A program made the position numbers and the translations under genes. Shown one piece after another: positions 31,366 through 40,636 of a stretch of DNA of 64,000 nucleotides (positions are counted from its first letter, which is position 1; every line of letters begins with the position of its first letter). Source of the stretch: Terasakiella magnetica (GTDB lineage: Bacteria > Pseudomonadota > Alphaproteobacteria > Rhodospirillales > Magnetospirillaceae); NCBI GenBank assembly GCA_902729415.1, contig CACVCF010000112.1, positions 186,001 through 250,000 on the forward strand. Reading direction: 5' to 3'. The notes beneath the pieces were generated by a model. That model saw only the letters and a program-made list of their open reading frames with translations. It was not told the origin of the DNA and did no database searches.

Positions 31366-34050
31366 TTGACCACGCCTCCTGCGTTGCCGCAATTCGACAT
31401 CACTCCGGTCACCATCGAAGACGAGATGAAGCGGTCCTATCTCGATTACGCCATGAGCGTGATCGTGAGCCGGGCCCTTCCCGACGTCCGCGACGGCCTG
31501 AAGCCGGTTCATCGCCGCATCCTCTTCGCCATGAAAGAGGCCGGATACGACTATAACAAGCCGTTCCGTAAATCGGCCCGTATCGTCGGCGACGTGATGG
31601 GTAAGTATCACCCCCACGGCGATTCCTCGATCTATGACGCCATGGTGCGCATGGCGCAAAACTTCTCCATGCGCCTGATGCTGATCGACGGTCAGGGCAA
31701 TTTCGGCTCCATGGACGGCGATCCGCCCGCGGCCATGCGCTATACCGAGGCGCGTCTGGCGCGTTCGGGGCATGCGCTGATCGAAGATATCGACAAGGAC
31801 ACCGTCGATTTCCAGGCCAATTACGACGAATCCACCCACGAACCCGTGGTTCTGCCCGCGCGTTTTCCCAATCTGCTGGTCAACGGCGCCGGCGGTATCG
31901 CGGTGGGCATGGCGACCAACATTCCGCCCCACAATCTGGGCGAGGTGATCGACGCCTGCTGCGCCTATATCGACAATCCCGAGGTGACGCCGGAACAGCT
32001 GATGGAGTTGGTGCCCGGTCCCGACTTCCCCACCGGCGGCATCATCCTGGGACGGTCCGGCATCCGCGCCGCTCATCTGACCGGGCGCGGCTCGGTGGTG
32101 ATGCGCGGCCGTGTTCATATCGAAGATATCCGCAAGGACCGCGAAGCCATCGTGGTGACCGAAGTTCCCTATCAGGTGAACAAGGCCCGCATGCTGGAGC
32201 AGATTGCCGAACTGGTCCGCGACAAGAAGATCGAGGGTATCTCCGATCTGCGCGACGAATCCGACCGCGATGGCGTGCGGGTGGTGATCGAGGTCAAGCG
32301 CGACGCCATCGCCGACGTGGTGCTGGCCCAGCTTTACAAGTTCACGCCGCTTCAGACCAGTTTCGGCGTCAACTCGCTGGCGCTCAACGGCGGCCGCCCC
32401 ATGATGATGACGCTGCGCGACATCATCAAAGCCTTCATCGCCTTCCGCGAGGAAGTGATCACCCGGCGCACCATCTTCGAGCTGGGCAAGGCCCGCGACC
32501 GTGCCCATATCCTGGCCGGTCTGGCCATCGCCGTGGCCAATATCGACGAGGTCATCCGCCTGATCCGCGCCGCACCCGATCCCGTCACCGCGCGCGAGCA
32601 GCTGATGGGGCGCGAGTGGGCGGTGGGCGACGTCGAGCCGCTGATCCGTCTGATCGACGAGCCTGGGCGCGGCATCACCGACGGCAAGTACAGCCTGTCG
32701 GAAATCCAGGCCAAGGCCATTCTCGATCTGCGCTTGCACCGCCTGACCGGGCTGGAGCGCGACAAGATCGGCGACGAGCTGCGCGAGATCGGCCGCGAGA
32801 TCGAGGAATACCTCCTGATCCTGTCGTCGCGTCCGCGTCTTTACGAGGTCATGCGCCAGGAACTCATGGACATCCGGGTCCAGTTCGCCACGCCGCGGCG
32901 CACCACCATCGAGGAGAATGAGTTCGAGGCCGATATCGAGGATCTGATCGCCCGCGAGGATATGGTGGTGACGGTGACCAACACCGGCTACATCAAGCGG
33001 GTGCCGCTGTCGGCCTATCGCGCCCAGAAGCGGGGCGGCAAGGGCCGTTCGGGCATGAACATCAAGGAAGAGGATTTCCTCAATCAGGTGTTCGTGACCA
33101 GCACCCATACCCCGGTGCTGTTCTTCTCCTCGACCGGCATCGCCTACAAGCTGAAAGTCTATCGCCTGCCGCTGGGCACGCCCCAGGCGCGCGGTAAGGC
33201 CATGGTCAACATCTTGCCACTGGGCGAGGGGGAGACCATCTCCACCGTCATGCCCTTGCCCGAGGATGAAAGTACCTGGAGCGAGCTGCATGTGGCCTTC
33301 GCCACCTCGGTGGGCGACGTGCGGCGCAATCTGCTGTCCGACTTCACCGAAGTGCGCGCCAACGGCAAGATTGCCATGAAGCTGGGCGAAACCGACCGCC
33401 TGATCGCAGTCCAGCCGTGTTCGGAGGCTGACGATATCCTGCTGGCCACCCGCATGGGCAAGGCGATCCGCTTTGCCGTGCCTGAGGTTCGTGTGTTCAA
33501 GGGCCGCGATTCCACCGGTGTCCGCGGTATCCGTTTGGAGGCGGAGGACGAGGTTATCTCCATGTCCGTGGTCCGACATGTGAACTTCGACAGCGAGACC
33601 CGCGACGCCTTCCTGCGTGGCGATCTCCCCGCCGAACAATCGGAAAAGATGGCGGCCGAGCAGCAATTCGTGCTGACCGTCACCGAGAACGGCTATGGCA
33701 AACGCACCTCAGCCTATGAATACCGCATCACCGGACGCGGCGGTCAGGGTATCGCCAATCTGGACATGACCGCCAAGACCGGTCCGGTGGTGGCGTCGTT
33801 CCCGGTTAACCATGCCGATGACATCATGTTGGTGAGCGATGGCGGCAAGCTGATCCGCATGCCGGTCGATGATATCCGCATTGCCGGACGCAAGACCCAG
33901 GGTGTGACGCTGTTGCGTACCGCCGAGGGCGAACGCGTGGTTTCGGCGGCGCGGCTGTGTGATATCAGCAGCGGCGACGATGCCGAGGATGGCGACGGGG
34001 ACGAGGGCGAGGACGCTTCCGAACCCATGGCGGAGAGTTCCGATGACTAA
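31366..34050 (+). CDS. gyrA: DNA gyrase subunit A
   Basis: GyrA is the breakage-reunion subunit of gyrase. From TTG 31366 it has 894 residues, beginning TTPPALPQF and then [28 protein letters not shown] element lies upstream; another in-frame TTG at 31315 is possible. The catalytic Tyr is in [10 protein letters not shown], and the quinolone-determining region reads [10 protein letters not shown], keeping the drug-sensitive Ser and Asp. The GyrA box (QKRGGKG) and six C-terminal blades mark gyrase rather than topoisomerase IV. The tail is acidic ([13 protein letters not shown]). Its stop overlaps coaD. Confidence 0.97.
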   Translation: MTTPPALPQFDITPVTIEDEMKRSYLDYAMSVIVSRALPDVRDGLKPVHRRILFAMKEAGYDYNKPFRKSARIVGDVMGKYHPHGDSSIYDAMVRMAQNFSMRLMLIDGQGNFGSMDGDPPAAMRYTEARLARSGHALIEDIDKDTVDFQANYDESTHEPVVLPARFPNLLVNGAGGIAVGMATNIPPHNLGEVIDACCAYIDNPEVTPEQLMELVPGPDFPTGGIILGRSGIRAAHLTGRGSVVMRGRVHIEDIRKDREAIVVTEVPYQVNKARMLEQIAELVRDKKIEGISDLRDESDRDGVRVVIEVKRDAIADVVLAQLYKFTPLQTSFGVNSLALNGGRPMMMTLRDIIKAFIAFREEVITRRTIFELGKARDRAHILAGLAIAVANIDEVIRLIRAAPDPVTAREQLMGREWAVGDVEPLIRLIDEPGRGITDGKYSLSEIQAKAILDLRLHRLTGLERDKIGDELREIGREIEEYLLILSSRPRLYEVMRQELMDIRVQFATPRRTTIEENEFEADIEDLIAREDMVVTVTNTGYIKRVPLSAYRAQKRGGKGRSGMNIKEEDFLNQVFVTSTHTPVLFFSSTGIAYKLKVYRLPLGTPQARGKAMVNILPLGEGETISTVMPLPEDESTWSELHVAFATSVGDVRRNLLSDFTEVRANGKIAMKLGETDRLIAVQPCSEADDILLATRMGKAIRFAVPEVRVFKGRDSTGVRGIRLEAEDEVISMSVVRHVNFDSETRDAFLRGDLPAEQSEKMAAEQQFVLTVTENGYGKRTSAYEYRITGRGGQGIANLDMTAKTGPVVASFPVNHADDIMLVSDGGKLIRMPVDDIRIAGRKTQGVTLLRTAEGERVVSAARLCDISSGDDAEDGDGDEGEDASEPMAESSDD

Positions 34051-34543
34051 GCGGCGGGTGGGGCTTTATCCCGGCACTTTTGATCCGGTGACCAACGGTC
34101 ATCTCGATATCGTGGCCCGCGCGGCGGGGTTGGTGGATCATCTGATCGTGGCCGTGGCCGCCAATGCGGGCAAGGGGCCTTTGTTCTCCCTGGACGAGCG
34201 TCTGGTCATGGCCAAGGCCGAGATGGCCAATCTTGAGACCCAGGTCGGGGTCAGCATCGAGGTGCGGGCCTTTGACACCCTGCTGGTGGAGTTCACCAAG
34301 TCGTGCGGCGCCAATCTGATCGTGCGCGGCCTCAGGGCGGTTTCGGATTTCGAGTATGAATTCCAGATGGCGGGTATGAATGCCCGGCTGTCGCCCGAGA
34401 TCGAGACCCTGTTTCTGATGGCGTCAGAGCGCTGTCAGTTCATCTCGTCGCGCTTCGTCAAGGAGATCGGGCGCCTCGGCGGCGATATTTCGCAATTCGT
34501 CAGCCCGCGCGTGAAGATGAAACTAGACGAAAAATTCGTGTAA
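34043..34543 (+). CDS. coaD: Phosphopantetheine adenylyltransferase
   Basis: CoaD makes dephospho-CoA from 4'-phosphopantetheine and ATP. The 166-residue protein starts at ATG 34043, within the last codons of gyrA (8-base overlap). It opens with [20 protein letters not shown], containing the nucleotidyltransferase HxGH-like motif (NGHLD). Later marks are [21 protein letters not shown] near 93 and the ISSRFVKE block near 133. Length is typical. Overlap and spacing suggest it is translated with gyrA and leads into the cyclophilin genes. Confidence 0.96.
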   Translation: MTKRRVGLYPGTFDPVTNGHLDIVARAAGLVDHLIVAVAANAGKGPLFSLDERLVMAKAEMANLETQVGVSIEVRAFDTLLVEFTKSCGANLIVRGLRAVSDFEYEFQMAGMNARLSPEIETLFLMASERCQFISSRFVKEIGRLGGDISQFVSPRVKMKLDEKFV

Positions 34544-34591
34544 TTGGTTTGTGCCCGCATCACCGTGCGGGCCGGGACATGGGAGGTCCAT

Positions 34592-35065
34592 GTGGACGCT
34601 GAGAATACGCTTTATCTGGAATTGAAGGACGGTCGCGTTGTGATCCAACTGCGCCCTGATCTGGCTCCTAATCATGTGGCCCGGATCAAGGAACTGGCAC
34701 GCGCCAAATACTACGACGGTCTGAAGTTCCATCGCGTCATCGATGGCTTCATGGCCCAGACCGGATGCCCCAAGGGCACCGGGACCGGCGGGTCCGGCAC
34801 CAACCTCAAGGCCGAGTTCTCCAAGGAGAAGCATGTGCGCGGCTCGTGTTCCATGGCCCGCGCCGCCAGCCCCGACAGTGCCGATTCCCAGTTCTTCATC
34901 ATGTTCGACGAATCGCCCCATCTGGATGGCAAGTACACCTTGTGGGGGCAAGTGACCGAAGGCATGGAATTTGTTGATGCCATCAAGAAGGGCGCCAAGG
35001 CGCGCAATGGGTCGGTCGATGACCCCGATTGCATCGTCACCTTGCGCGTCGCCGCCGATTGCTGA
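34592..35065 (+). CDS. ppiB: Cytoplasmic cyclophilin-type peptidyl-prolyl isomerase
   Basis: The protein of 157 residues isomerises Xaa-Pro bonds. I chose GTG 34592 because GGGAGG lies five bases upstream; a longer frame from TTG 34544 has no such site. Cyclophilin motifs are FHRVIDGFMAQTGCP, GTGTGGSGT, and SPDSADSQFFIMFDESPHLDGKYTLWGQV. It lacks a signal peptide. A second cyclophilin gene follows 14 bases downstream and is its exported paralogue. Confidence 0.93.
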   Translation: MDAENTLYLELKDGRVVIQLRPDLAPNHVARIKELARAKYYDGLKFHRVIDGFMAQTGCPKGTGTGGSGTNLKAEFSKEKHVRGSCSMARAASPDSADSQFFIMFDESPHLDGKYTLWGQVTEGMEFVDAIKKGAKARNGSVDDPDCIVTLRVAADC

Positions 35066-35079
35066 GGACGGAAGCCAAA

Positions 35080-35637
35080 ATGATCACTCTTTTATTCAAG
35101 CGCGCTATCCTGGCGCTTTCCGCAGTTCTGTTCCTGTCGGTTCAGCCTGCTTTGGCCGCCGATCCGGAAAATACCCTGGTCATGGATCTGGCCAACGGCA
35201 AGGTCGTGATCGAGCTGCGCAACGATCTGGCGCCCAAGCATGTGGCTCGGATCAAGGAACTGACCCGCAAGGGTTTTTATGACGGGACCCCGTTCCACCG
35301 CGTGCTTGAAGGCTTCATGGCCCAAGGCGGCGACCCGACCGGTACCGGGACCGGCGGCTCTGGCACCAAGCTGCGGGCCGAGTTCTCGGGCGAGCCCTTT
35401 GTTCGCGGCGTGGTCGGTATGGCCCGTTCGGCCAGCCCCGACAGCGCCGATTCCCAGTTCTTCATCATGTTCGGTGCCGCCGCCAGCCTGGACGGCAAGT
35501 ACACCATCGTCGGCAAGGTGCTTGAGGGCATGGAATTCGTCGACCGCATCAAGCGCGGCGACGCTTCGGACAACGGTCTGGTGTCCAAGCCCGACAAGCT
35601 GGTGCGGATGCAGGTTCTGGCCGACGTCAAGAAGTAG
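35080..35637 (+). CDS. ppiA: Exported cyclophilin-type peptidyl-prolyl isomerase
   Basis: The 185-residue protein is a paralogue of the upstream cyclophilin but begins with a signal peptide (ILALSAVLFLSVQPALAA, cut near residue 27), so it should act in the periplasm. It shares FHRVLEGFMAQGGDPTGTG, GTGGSGTKLRAEFS and SPDSADSQFFIMF with its neighbour. ATG 35080 is the first start giving a clean signal. A tRNA-Lys gene follows after about 55 bases. The pair looks like a local gene duplication with a change in cell location. Confidence 0.93.
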   Translation: MITLLFKRAILALSAVLFLSVQPALAADPENTLVMDLANGKVVIELRNDLAPKHVARIKELTRKGFYDGTPFHRVLEGFMAQGGDPTGTGTGGSGTKLRAEFSGEPFVRGVVGMARSASPDSADSQFFIMFGAAASLDGKYTIVGKVLEGMEFVDRIKRGDASDNGLVSKPDKLVRMQVLADVKK

Positions 35638-35691
35638 ACCGACTGTTGACGGAGTGCGCTTGCCTCACTATGGTGAGCGCCCTTTCGAGAT

Positions 35692-35767
35692 GGGCCCGTA
35701 GCTCAGTTGGTAGAGCAAGCGACTTTTAATCGAGAGGTCCCGGGTTCGAGTCCCGGCGGGCCCACCA
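35692..35767 (+). tRNA. tRNA-Lys (anticodon TTT)
   Basis: The 76-base sequence folds as a cloverleaf: acceptor GGGCCCG/CGGGCCC, D stem GCTC/GAGC, anticodon loop CTTTTAA, T stem CCGGG/CCCGG with loop TTCGAGT, and an encoded CCA end. The anticodon stem is odd: AGCGA against TCGAG leaves A27-G43 and G28-A42 unpaired in Watson-Crick terms, so only three pairs are regular. Everything else is canonical. A terminator follows directly. Confidence 0.95.
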
Positions 35768-35782
35768 CTCTCGGAAATGAAT

Positions 35783-35814
35783 AAGGGGCTGATCCCAGTG
35801 GATCAGCCCCTTTT
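35783..35814 (+). terminator. Intrinsic terminator after tRNA-Lys
   Basis: AAGGGGCTGATCC (35783-35795) pairs perfectly with GGATCAGCCCCTT (35800-35812) around a four-base loop, followed by more T residues. Confidence 0.92.
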
Positions 35815-35837
35815 CGTTGATATATGGTGTAGAGTGT

Positions 35838-36101
35838 CTATTTCCAACCAGCGGCAGCCTCGCAGGCCTTCATTTCCTTGGGATGAGACTTTTCCCATGT
35901 AGAGATGGACTGGCTTTCATTGCTGTCCATCTTGTCATTCATACAGGTGCAATACTTGTTGACAACATCAGGCGCGACCTTGGCGTCAGCGTTGTCTTTC
36001 ATACATTTTGCGATCCACTTCATATCGTCCGCGTCGGCATAAGCGGTGCTGGGTGCCAGGGCAGACAATCCAATCAACAATGCGGCGGCAAAATATTTCA
36101 T
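35838..36101 (-). CDS. Small secreted protein with four cysteines
   Basis: The 87-residue product has a clear signal peptide (MKYFAAALLIGLSALAPSTAYA, cut near residue 22), and ATG 36101 is preceded by GGAGG. The mature part of about 65 residues has four cysteines (near 33, 51, 53 and 79) in KCMKDN, YCTCMND and ACEAAAG. They could form two disulfides in the periplasm. I do not recognise a characterised family; no function is assigned. It converges on the tRNA-Lys terminator. Confidence 0.8.
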   Translation of the reverse strand: MKYFAAALLIGLSALAPSTAYADADDMKWIAKCMKDNADAKVAPDVVNKYCTCMNDKMDSNESQSISTWEKSHPKEMKACEAAAGWK

Positions 36102-36217
36102 GATGCACCCTCCGGGGGATCTGGGAGGCCATCCCCTGTAGACGACCTCACTGTCCGAAAATACGGTATCGTGGATTTAATGGCTCTAAAAGCCCGGATT
36201 TTTGGTGAAGGTGAAAT

Positions 36218-36439
36218 TTAAAACAGCCAGCGTCCGATCCCCAAAGTATCGATCCCGATAAAAACGAGATTGAGCGCCCACAGAGCGCGCTCGCGCATGA
36301 TCAATCCGGCGATAAACCATGCCACCGAGGAAATCAGGAAGAACACAAAGGCCCAACCGCTTTCCGGCAGGTTGAGAGCGATCAGGAGGGCGCCGAGAGC
36401 GCCGAATCCGGTACCGATCCACTTGAGGACGGTCAGCAT
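36218..36439 (-). CDS. Small inner-membrane protein (73 aa)
   Basis: ATG 36439 is preceded by GAGGAAA. The 73-residue product is almost entirely hydrophobic, with about three membrane helices (5-22, 28-45, 49-67). A conserved-looking end reads NLVFIGIDTLGIGRWLF. Function is unknown. A longer in-frame extension to 36637 overlaps the divergent gene's start and is not used. It may be regulated together with the divergent helix-turn-helix gene. Confidence 0.7.
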   Translation of the reverse strand: MLTVLKWIGTGFGALGALLIALNLPESGWAFVFFLISSVAWFIAGLIMRERALWALNLVFIGIDTLGIGRWLF

Positions 36440-36517
36440 GATTTCCTCGATGACGGAGATATGATCCAACCGCGTTTGGGCGGGCAGGGGCGCGCACTGT
36501 ATCGAAGCGGTATTGCC

Positions 36518-36551
36518 GTTGACAACCGTTCTTAGTCTTTGCACTGTCAAC
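36518..36551. promoter_or_regulatory. Inverted repeat in a divergent promoter region, possible operator
   Basis: GTTGACA (36518-36524) and TGTCAAC (36545-36551) are perfect inverted copies 20 bases apart, about two helical turns. They lie just upstream of the helix-turn-helix protein at 36573. The first arm also contains a consensus -35 box (TTGACA). This would suit autoregulation, which is inference only. Confidence 0.35.
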
Positions 36552-36572
36552 CGCCGTATTGACGAGGGGGAT

Positions 36573-37439
36573 ATGGATCTTTTCGAGTTGATGAGTGCGG
36601 GACGCGAGGAGAAAGCTCTCGACCGCCTGGAAGCCATTCTGGTCGCCTATAGATCCGAGGATGAGGCCGAGCAGGGTGAAGCCTTGGAGCGCGCCACCGC
36701 TTATTGTGAGCGGGAATGGGGCGGGTATCGGGCTGGACTGGAGCTTTTGGCCCGTAAACGCATGGTAGGCGAGTTTTCCGCTGTCATGCTGGAGGAGGAG
36801 GCGGTGGAACCGGGCTCCATCATCCGGGCCATCCGCACCCGCCGCCGCCGTGAGCGTGGTGAGTATGACGAGCGCGACGACATCATTGCCCTTTATGGCG
36901 GCGAGCAGGCGGCGCGTGAGCCTACTCCCTTCGAGCGGATCTTCGTTACTGCCGCCCAGGCCCAGGCCGAGGATCGGGACGAGATGGTACTGGCGGTCTC
37001 TGCGGCCCATCCTCTGCCCACAACCGTGGCCGAAGCGCGGGCGGAAACGGTGGCTTGGGGTGAACGTCTTCATCAGCGCCGTCTGATCTTCGGGGCGTCT
37101 AGCCCGGCGGGGGGGCTGCTACCAGCCTGCGTCATCCGCCATGGTGTGGTGGAGGAGTTGTGGCGGCGCGATCTGCCCGCCGCCGATCTGGCCGATTTTA
37201 CCGCTCGGCTGGACTATTGGGCCCACTACGGCGGTGGTGATGGCAGCGGCTATGCCTTGCTGGAGGCCGACCTCAGGCGCATCACTCCGACGCTGGGAGC
37301 GGCAGTGCCGCAAGAAACCACCAAGGAACGGGCGCGGCGGCTCAAGGCGACCAATCCTGAATGGTCGCTGGCCCGTATCGGCAAGGAATTGGGCATCTCA
37401 CGCCAGGCAGTTCATAAGCACCTGAAGCAGAATAGGTGA
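36573..37439 (+). CDS. Unrecognised protein with C-terminal helix-turn-helix
   Basis: The 288-residue protein starts at ATG 36573 after GAGGGGGAT. The main body is acidic and helical, with no membrane segment and no family I recognise (ERATAYCEREWGGYRAGLE near 42, RTRRRRERGEYDERDD near 90). The last 28 residues form a helix-turn-helix: WSLARIGKELGISRQAVHKH. The extended regulatory part suggests a DNA-binding protein that senses something, but this is inference. It is followed by a BON-domain gene on the same strand. Confidence 0.75.
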   Translation: MDLFELMSAGREEKALDRLEAILVAYRSEDEAEQGEALERATAYCEREWGGYRAGLELLARKRMVGEFSAVMLEEEAVEPGSIIRAIRTRRRRERGEYDERDDIIALYGGEQAAREPTPFERIFVTAAQAQAEDRDEMVLAVSAAHPLPTTVAEARAETVAWGERLHQRRLIFGASSPAGGLLPACVIRHGVVEELWRRDLPAADLADFTARLDYWAHYGGGDGSGYALLEADLRRITPTLGAAVPQETTKERARRLKATNPEWSLARIGKELGISRQAVHKHLKQNR

Positions 37440-37501
37440 TTGGCGCGCTCGGACTTGGATTGTATGGTAAGACCATGCTTCCCTGTGTGAAAGGGGGCGC
37501 C

Positions 37502-38095
37502 ATGCGCCGTCTCGCCGTTCTTGCCGTTGCCTCTGCCGCCATGCTGTCGCCGTATCCGGCGGCGGCGCAGCTCCTTGATATCCTGACCGCCCCCAAGACC
37601 CTGATCGAACGTGTCGCCGAGGCCCGCTCCACCTCGGACATCGCCAAGGACAACGCCGTCGTGGTCAAGGTCAACGCTGCCATGGCCAAGGGCGGGAGTG
37701 TGGATGCCTCGACCGAGATCTACGAGCAACGGCTGCTGATCACCGGGCTGTTCAGTGACAAGGCGACCTTGGATCAGTTCCAGAAAGATGTGAAGGCGGT
37801 CGAGGGCGTCAAGAAGCTCTATTGGCACGCCACCTATCTGGCCAAGGACGACCCCGCCCGCAAAAGCCTGCCCAGCTGGGCCGATTCCATCGCCATTGCC
37901 ACCAAGGCCCAGGCCCGTCTGACCGGTGCCGTCGGCGGCTCTTATGTGAATTTCCGCGTGACCGGAGATTCCTATGGCGTGCTCTATGTGATTGGCCGCG
38001 CCCATGCCAAGGAGGAGGCGGCGAAGGTGATCGCCGCTCTGAAGGAAGGGACCGGCGTCAAGAAAGTTGTTAACTATATCGATGTAAGGCCCTGA
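37502..38095 (+). CDS. Periplasmic BON-domain protein
   Basis: The 197-residue product has a signal peptide (RRLAVLAVASAAMLSPYPAAAQ). Two BON-like domains follow, at about 40-115 (DNAVVVKVNAAMAK ... LLITGLFSDKATLDQF ... VKKLYWHATYL) and 130-197 (YVNFRVTGDSYGVLYVIGRA ... VKKVVNYIDVRP). BON domains bind membranes or phospholipids and occur in OsmY-like envelope stress proteins. ATG 37502 follows AAAGGGGGC; ATG 37475 is a weaker alternative. A small membrane protein starts four bases after its stop. Confidence 0.85.
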   Translation: MRRLAVLAVASAAMLSPYPAAAQLLDILTAPKTLIERVAEARSTSDIAKDNAVVVKVNAAMAKGGSVDASTEIYEQRLLITGLFSDKATLDQFQKDVKAVEGVKKLYWHATYLAKDDPARKSLPSWADSIAIATKAQARLTGAVGGSYVNFRVTGDSYGVLYVIGRAHAKEEAAKVIAALKEGTGVKKVVNYIDVRP

Positions 38096-38099
38096 TTTT

Positions 38100-38363
38100 A
38101 TGAATCAAACCCCCAATGCCCCCAAGCCGGGACTGCCGCGCCACGTTATCGGCGCCATCAGTGTCGCCATTGGCTTTATCGGCGGCATCGCCCTGTTGCT
38201 GATCCTGCCGCAGAAATTCGGCGTGTCGCCCAAGCTGACTGGTTTCATCTCACTGCTGGTGTGGATTGCCTCCACCTGGGCGTTTTGGACCGGGGGATCT
38301 GCCCCCAGCAAGCCGAACAACGCGCCATCCTCTCCGGCCAATCCCCCGGAGCAAGGCGCCTAA
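38100..38363 (+). CDS. Small membrane protein (87 aa)
   Basis: The protein has two membrane helices (about 15-37 and 44-65) between a short N-terminal tail and a Pro/Asn/Ser-rich C-terminal tail (SAPSKPNNAPSSPANPP). I do not recognise a family. It is packed between the BON gene and the EamA transporter gene with gaps of 4 bases each, so it is probably part of the same operon. Confidence 0.72.
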   Translation: MNQTPNAPKPGLPRHVIGAISVAIGFIGGIALLLILPQKFGVSPKLTGFISLLVWIASTWAFWTGGSAPSKPNNAPSSPANPPEQGA

Positions 38364-38367
38364 GCCG

Positions 38368-39246
38368 ATGAAAGCCCATGCCTGGACCTCGGCCATGCCG
38401 GGGGTTTTCGTGGTTTTGTGGAGTACCGGTTTCATCGGTGCCAAGTTTGGCCTGCCTTACGCCGAGCCCTTCACCTTTCTGCTGCTGCGCTTTGTCATCG
38501 TCCTTGGCCTTCTGGCCGTGGTGGTGGTGGCGACCAAGGCCAAGTGGCCGTCGGATTGGCGGCTTGCCGCCCATCTCGCCGTTTCCGGCCTCTTGGTGCA
38601 CGCCCTTTATCTCGGGGGCGTGTTCGGGGCTATCCGCCATGGCGTGCCGTCAGGGGTGGTGGCGCTGGTGGCTGGGCTGCAGCCGCTTTTGACCGCTTCG
38701 GTGGTCGGGCCGCTGCTGGGCGAGCGTGTCGGCCTGCGCCAATGGCTGGGCCTCGGTCTCGGTCTGGCTGGCGTCGGCATGGTGCTATCGACCAAACTGA
38801 TGGGGGTGTCGTTTGATGGTTTCGGCTGGGACGGCATGGCATTCGCCATCACCGCCTTGCTCGCCATCACCTGCGGTACCCTCTATCAAAAGCGTTTCTG
38901 TACCGGAATGGATATGAGGACCGGCACATTCATTCAATATTTGGCGGCCATGCTGGTTTCGGCGCCGGTGGCGCTGCTGACCGAGACCATGCAGATTCAA
39001 TGGACGCTGCCTTTTATCCTGGCGCTGGGCTGGTTGGTCCTGGTGCTGTCGCTGGGGGCCATCAGTGTGCTGATGACCCTGATCCGCCTGGGCGAGGCGG
39101 CCAAGGTCGCCAGCTTCTTCTATCTGGTGCCGCCGGTAACGGCGATTCTGGCCTATGTCTTGTTCGACGAGGCTCTTAGTCCCCTGGCGCTGGCAGGGAT
39201 GGGTGCCACCGCCGTCGGAGTGGCCTTGGTGGTCAGAAAGCCCTGA
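38368..39246 (+). CDS. EamA/DMT-family permease
   Basis: The 292-residue protein starts at ATG 38368. It has ten predicted membrane helices in two EamA halves (about 8-140 and 152-288). Typical marks are FVVLWSTGFIGAKFGLPYAEPFTFLLLRF at the start and SFFYLVPPVTAILAYVLFDEALSP near the end. Members export amino acids or other metabolites; the substrate cannot be told from sequence. It abuts argE, which converges on it with no spacer. Confidence 0.9.
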   Translation: MKAHAWTSAMPGVFVVLWSTGFIGAKFGLPYAEPFTFLLLRFVIVLGLLAVVVVATKAKWPSDWRLAAHLAVSGLLVHALYLGGVFGAIRHGVPSGVVALVAGLQPLLTASVVGPLLGERVGLRQWLGLGLGLAGVGMVLSTKLMGVSFDGFGWDGMAFAITALLAITCGTLYQKRFCTGMDMRTGTFIQYLAAMLVSAPVALLTETMQIQWTLPFILALGWLVLVLSLGAISVLMTLIRLGEAAKVASFFYLVPPVTAILAYVLFDEALSPLALAGMGATAVGVALVVRKP

Positions 39247-40422
39247 TCAGCGTTCGGTCATGTGATCCAGCAGGCGGCGCAGGAAATCCTCACAGCGTCC
39301 GACCTGCTCCAGGGTGATGAATTCGTCGGGCTTATGGGCCTGGGCAATACTGCCGGGGCCGCAGACGACGGCGGGAATTCCCGCTTTCTGAAACAAACCG
39401 GCCTCGGTGGTGAAGGCCGCCTTGCTGATATCGTTGTCCCCCGACAGGGCGCAGACCAGCCGGACTGCCTCGTCGTTCTGATCCATGCTGAGGCCGGGGG
39501 TTGAATTGTGCTCGTCCAGCAAGATCCCCGCATCGGAAGATACTGCCAGCATTTCCGGCATCAGATCCTGAGCCCACCCCCGCATCTCAGCCATGAGGGG
39601 ATCGGGGTCGTGATCGGGCAAATTGCGGATCTCGAACTCGAAAGTGCAGGATTTCGGTACGATATTGAGTGCGGTGCCACCCTGAATGGTGCCGGTGTGG
39701 AGGGTGGTGTAAGGGGGCTGGTAGCCGGAATCGAAGGGGCCTTGCTCTCGAATCCGGCGTTGCAATCCGCGAAGACGCGACACCAGTTCGGCGGCGATCT
39801 CCACCGCGTTGACGCCCTGGTCGTTAAGGGCGGAGTGGCACTCGTGCCCCTCGACCCGGCAGCGGATGCTCTTCTTACCCTTGTGGCCGATCACCGCCTT
39901 CATTTCAGTGGGTTCGCCCACCAGGCACAGGCGCGGCATGACCTCCAAAGCGCCCAGATCTTCGATCAGGCGGCGCACGCCGATACAGCCGACTTCCTCG
40001 TCATAGGAAAAGGCGAAGTGGATGGGCATGCGCAAGGGGCGGGCGACGAATTCCGGGGCCAGGGCTACGCAGATGGCGATGAATGATTTCATGTCGGCGG
40101 TGCCGCGCCCGAACAGGGCATCGCCGCGGCGGGTCAAGGTAAAGGGGGGGGATGTCCAATCCTGTCCCTCGACTGGGACTACGTCGGTATGACCAGACAG
40201 AACAATACCGGGTCGATCCGCCGGGCCAATTGTGGCGAAAAGATTCGCTTTCTGCCGTTGTTCGTCCCATGTGAGCCTGATATCAACGCCCAGTCCCGAT
40301 AGAACGTCAGATATATATTCTATTAACCGCAAATTAGTCTTGTAGCTGGTAGTGTCGAAAGCTATCAGCTTTTCGATCATGTCTAAGGCGCTGGGCGCCG
40401 ACGATAATTTGGATCTGGCCAC
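39247..40422 (-). CDS. argE: Acetylornithine deacetylase (M20 family)
   Basis: ArgE removes the acetyl group from N-acetylornithine in arginine synthesis. The protein shows the M20 metal motifs VLSGHTDVVPV, GRGTADMKSF, SYDEEVGCIG, GEPTEMKAVIGHKG and the late His of SIAQAHKPDE. It lies close to the family length with the start at GTG 40422 (391 residues). Frames continue to 40632 but the extra 70 residues look non-coding, and no start has a strong ribosome site. It is divergent from the secretion genes. Confidence 0.9.
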   Translation of the reverse strand: MARSKLSSAPSALDMIEKLIAFDTTSYKTNLRLIEYISDVLSGLGVDIRLTWDEQRQKANLFATIGPADRPGIVLSGHTDVVPVEGQDWTSPPFTLTRRGDALFGRGTADMKSFIAICVALAPEFVARPLRMPIHFAFSYDEEVGCIGVRRLIEDLGALEVMPRLCLVGEPTEMKAVIGHKGKKSIRCRVEGHECHSALNDQGVNAVEIAAELVSRLRGLQRRIREQGPFDSGYQPPYTTLHTGTIQGGTALNIVPKSCTFEFEIRNLPDHDPDPLMAEMRGWAQDLMPEMLAVSSDAGILLDEHNSTPGLSMDQNDEAVRLVCALSGDNDISKAAFTTEAGLFQKAGIPAVVCGPGSIAQAHKPDEFITLEQVGRCEDFLRRLLDHMTER

Positions 40423-40636
40423 GGAACACTCTCGCACTTGGGAAGCGCTAAACGGTGGATCGTTCTCGACGCCATCATATGACTCGGACAGGGCCAGACG
40501 CCAGTGGTTCAGCCGCTGTGACGTGCATTCTTGCCCGGTTGACGCTATGCTGTCGAATGCCGTCGGAGTGGGGGCCGAGGCATAATAAGGAATATGTGGG
40601 AAGGAGAGCGGGCCACATGGCGCGTGAGGCATGTCA

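Noticed and set aside
31339..33666. Long minus-strand open frame (775 codons) opposite gyrA
   Set aside because: Same GC-driven shadow; gyrA fully explains the region.
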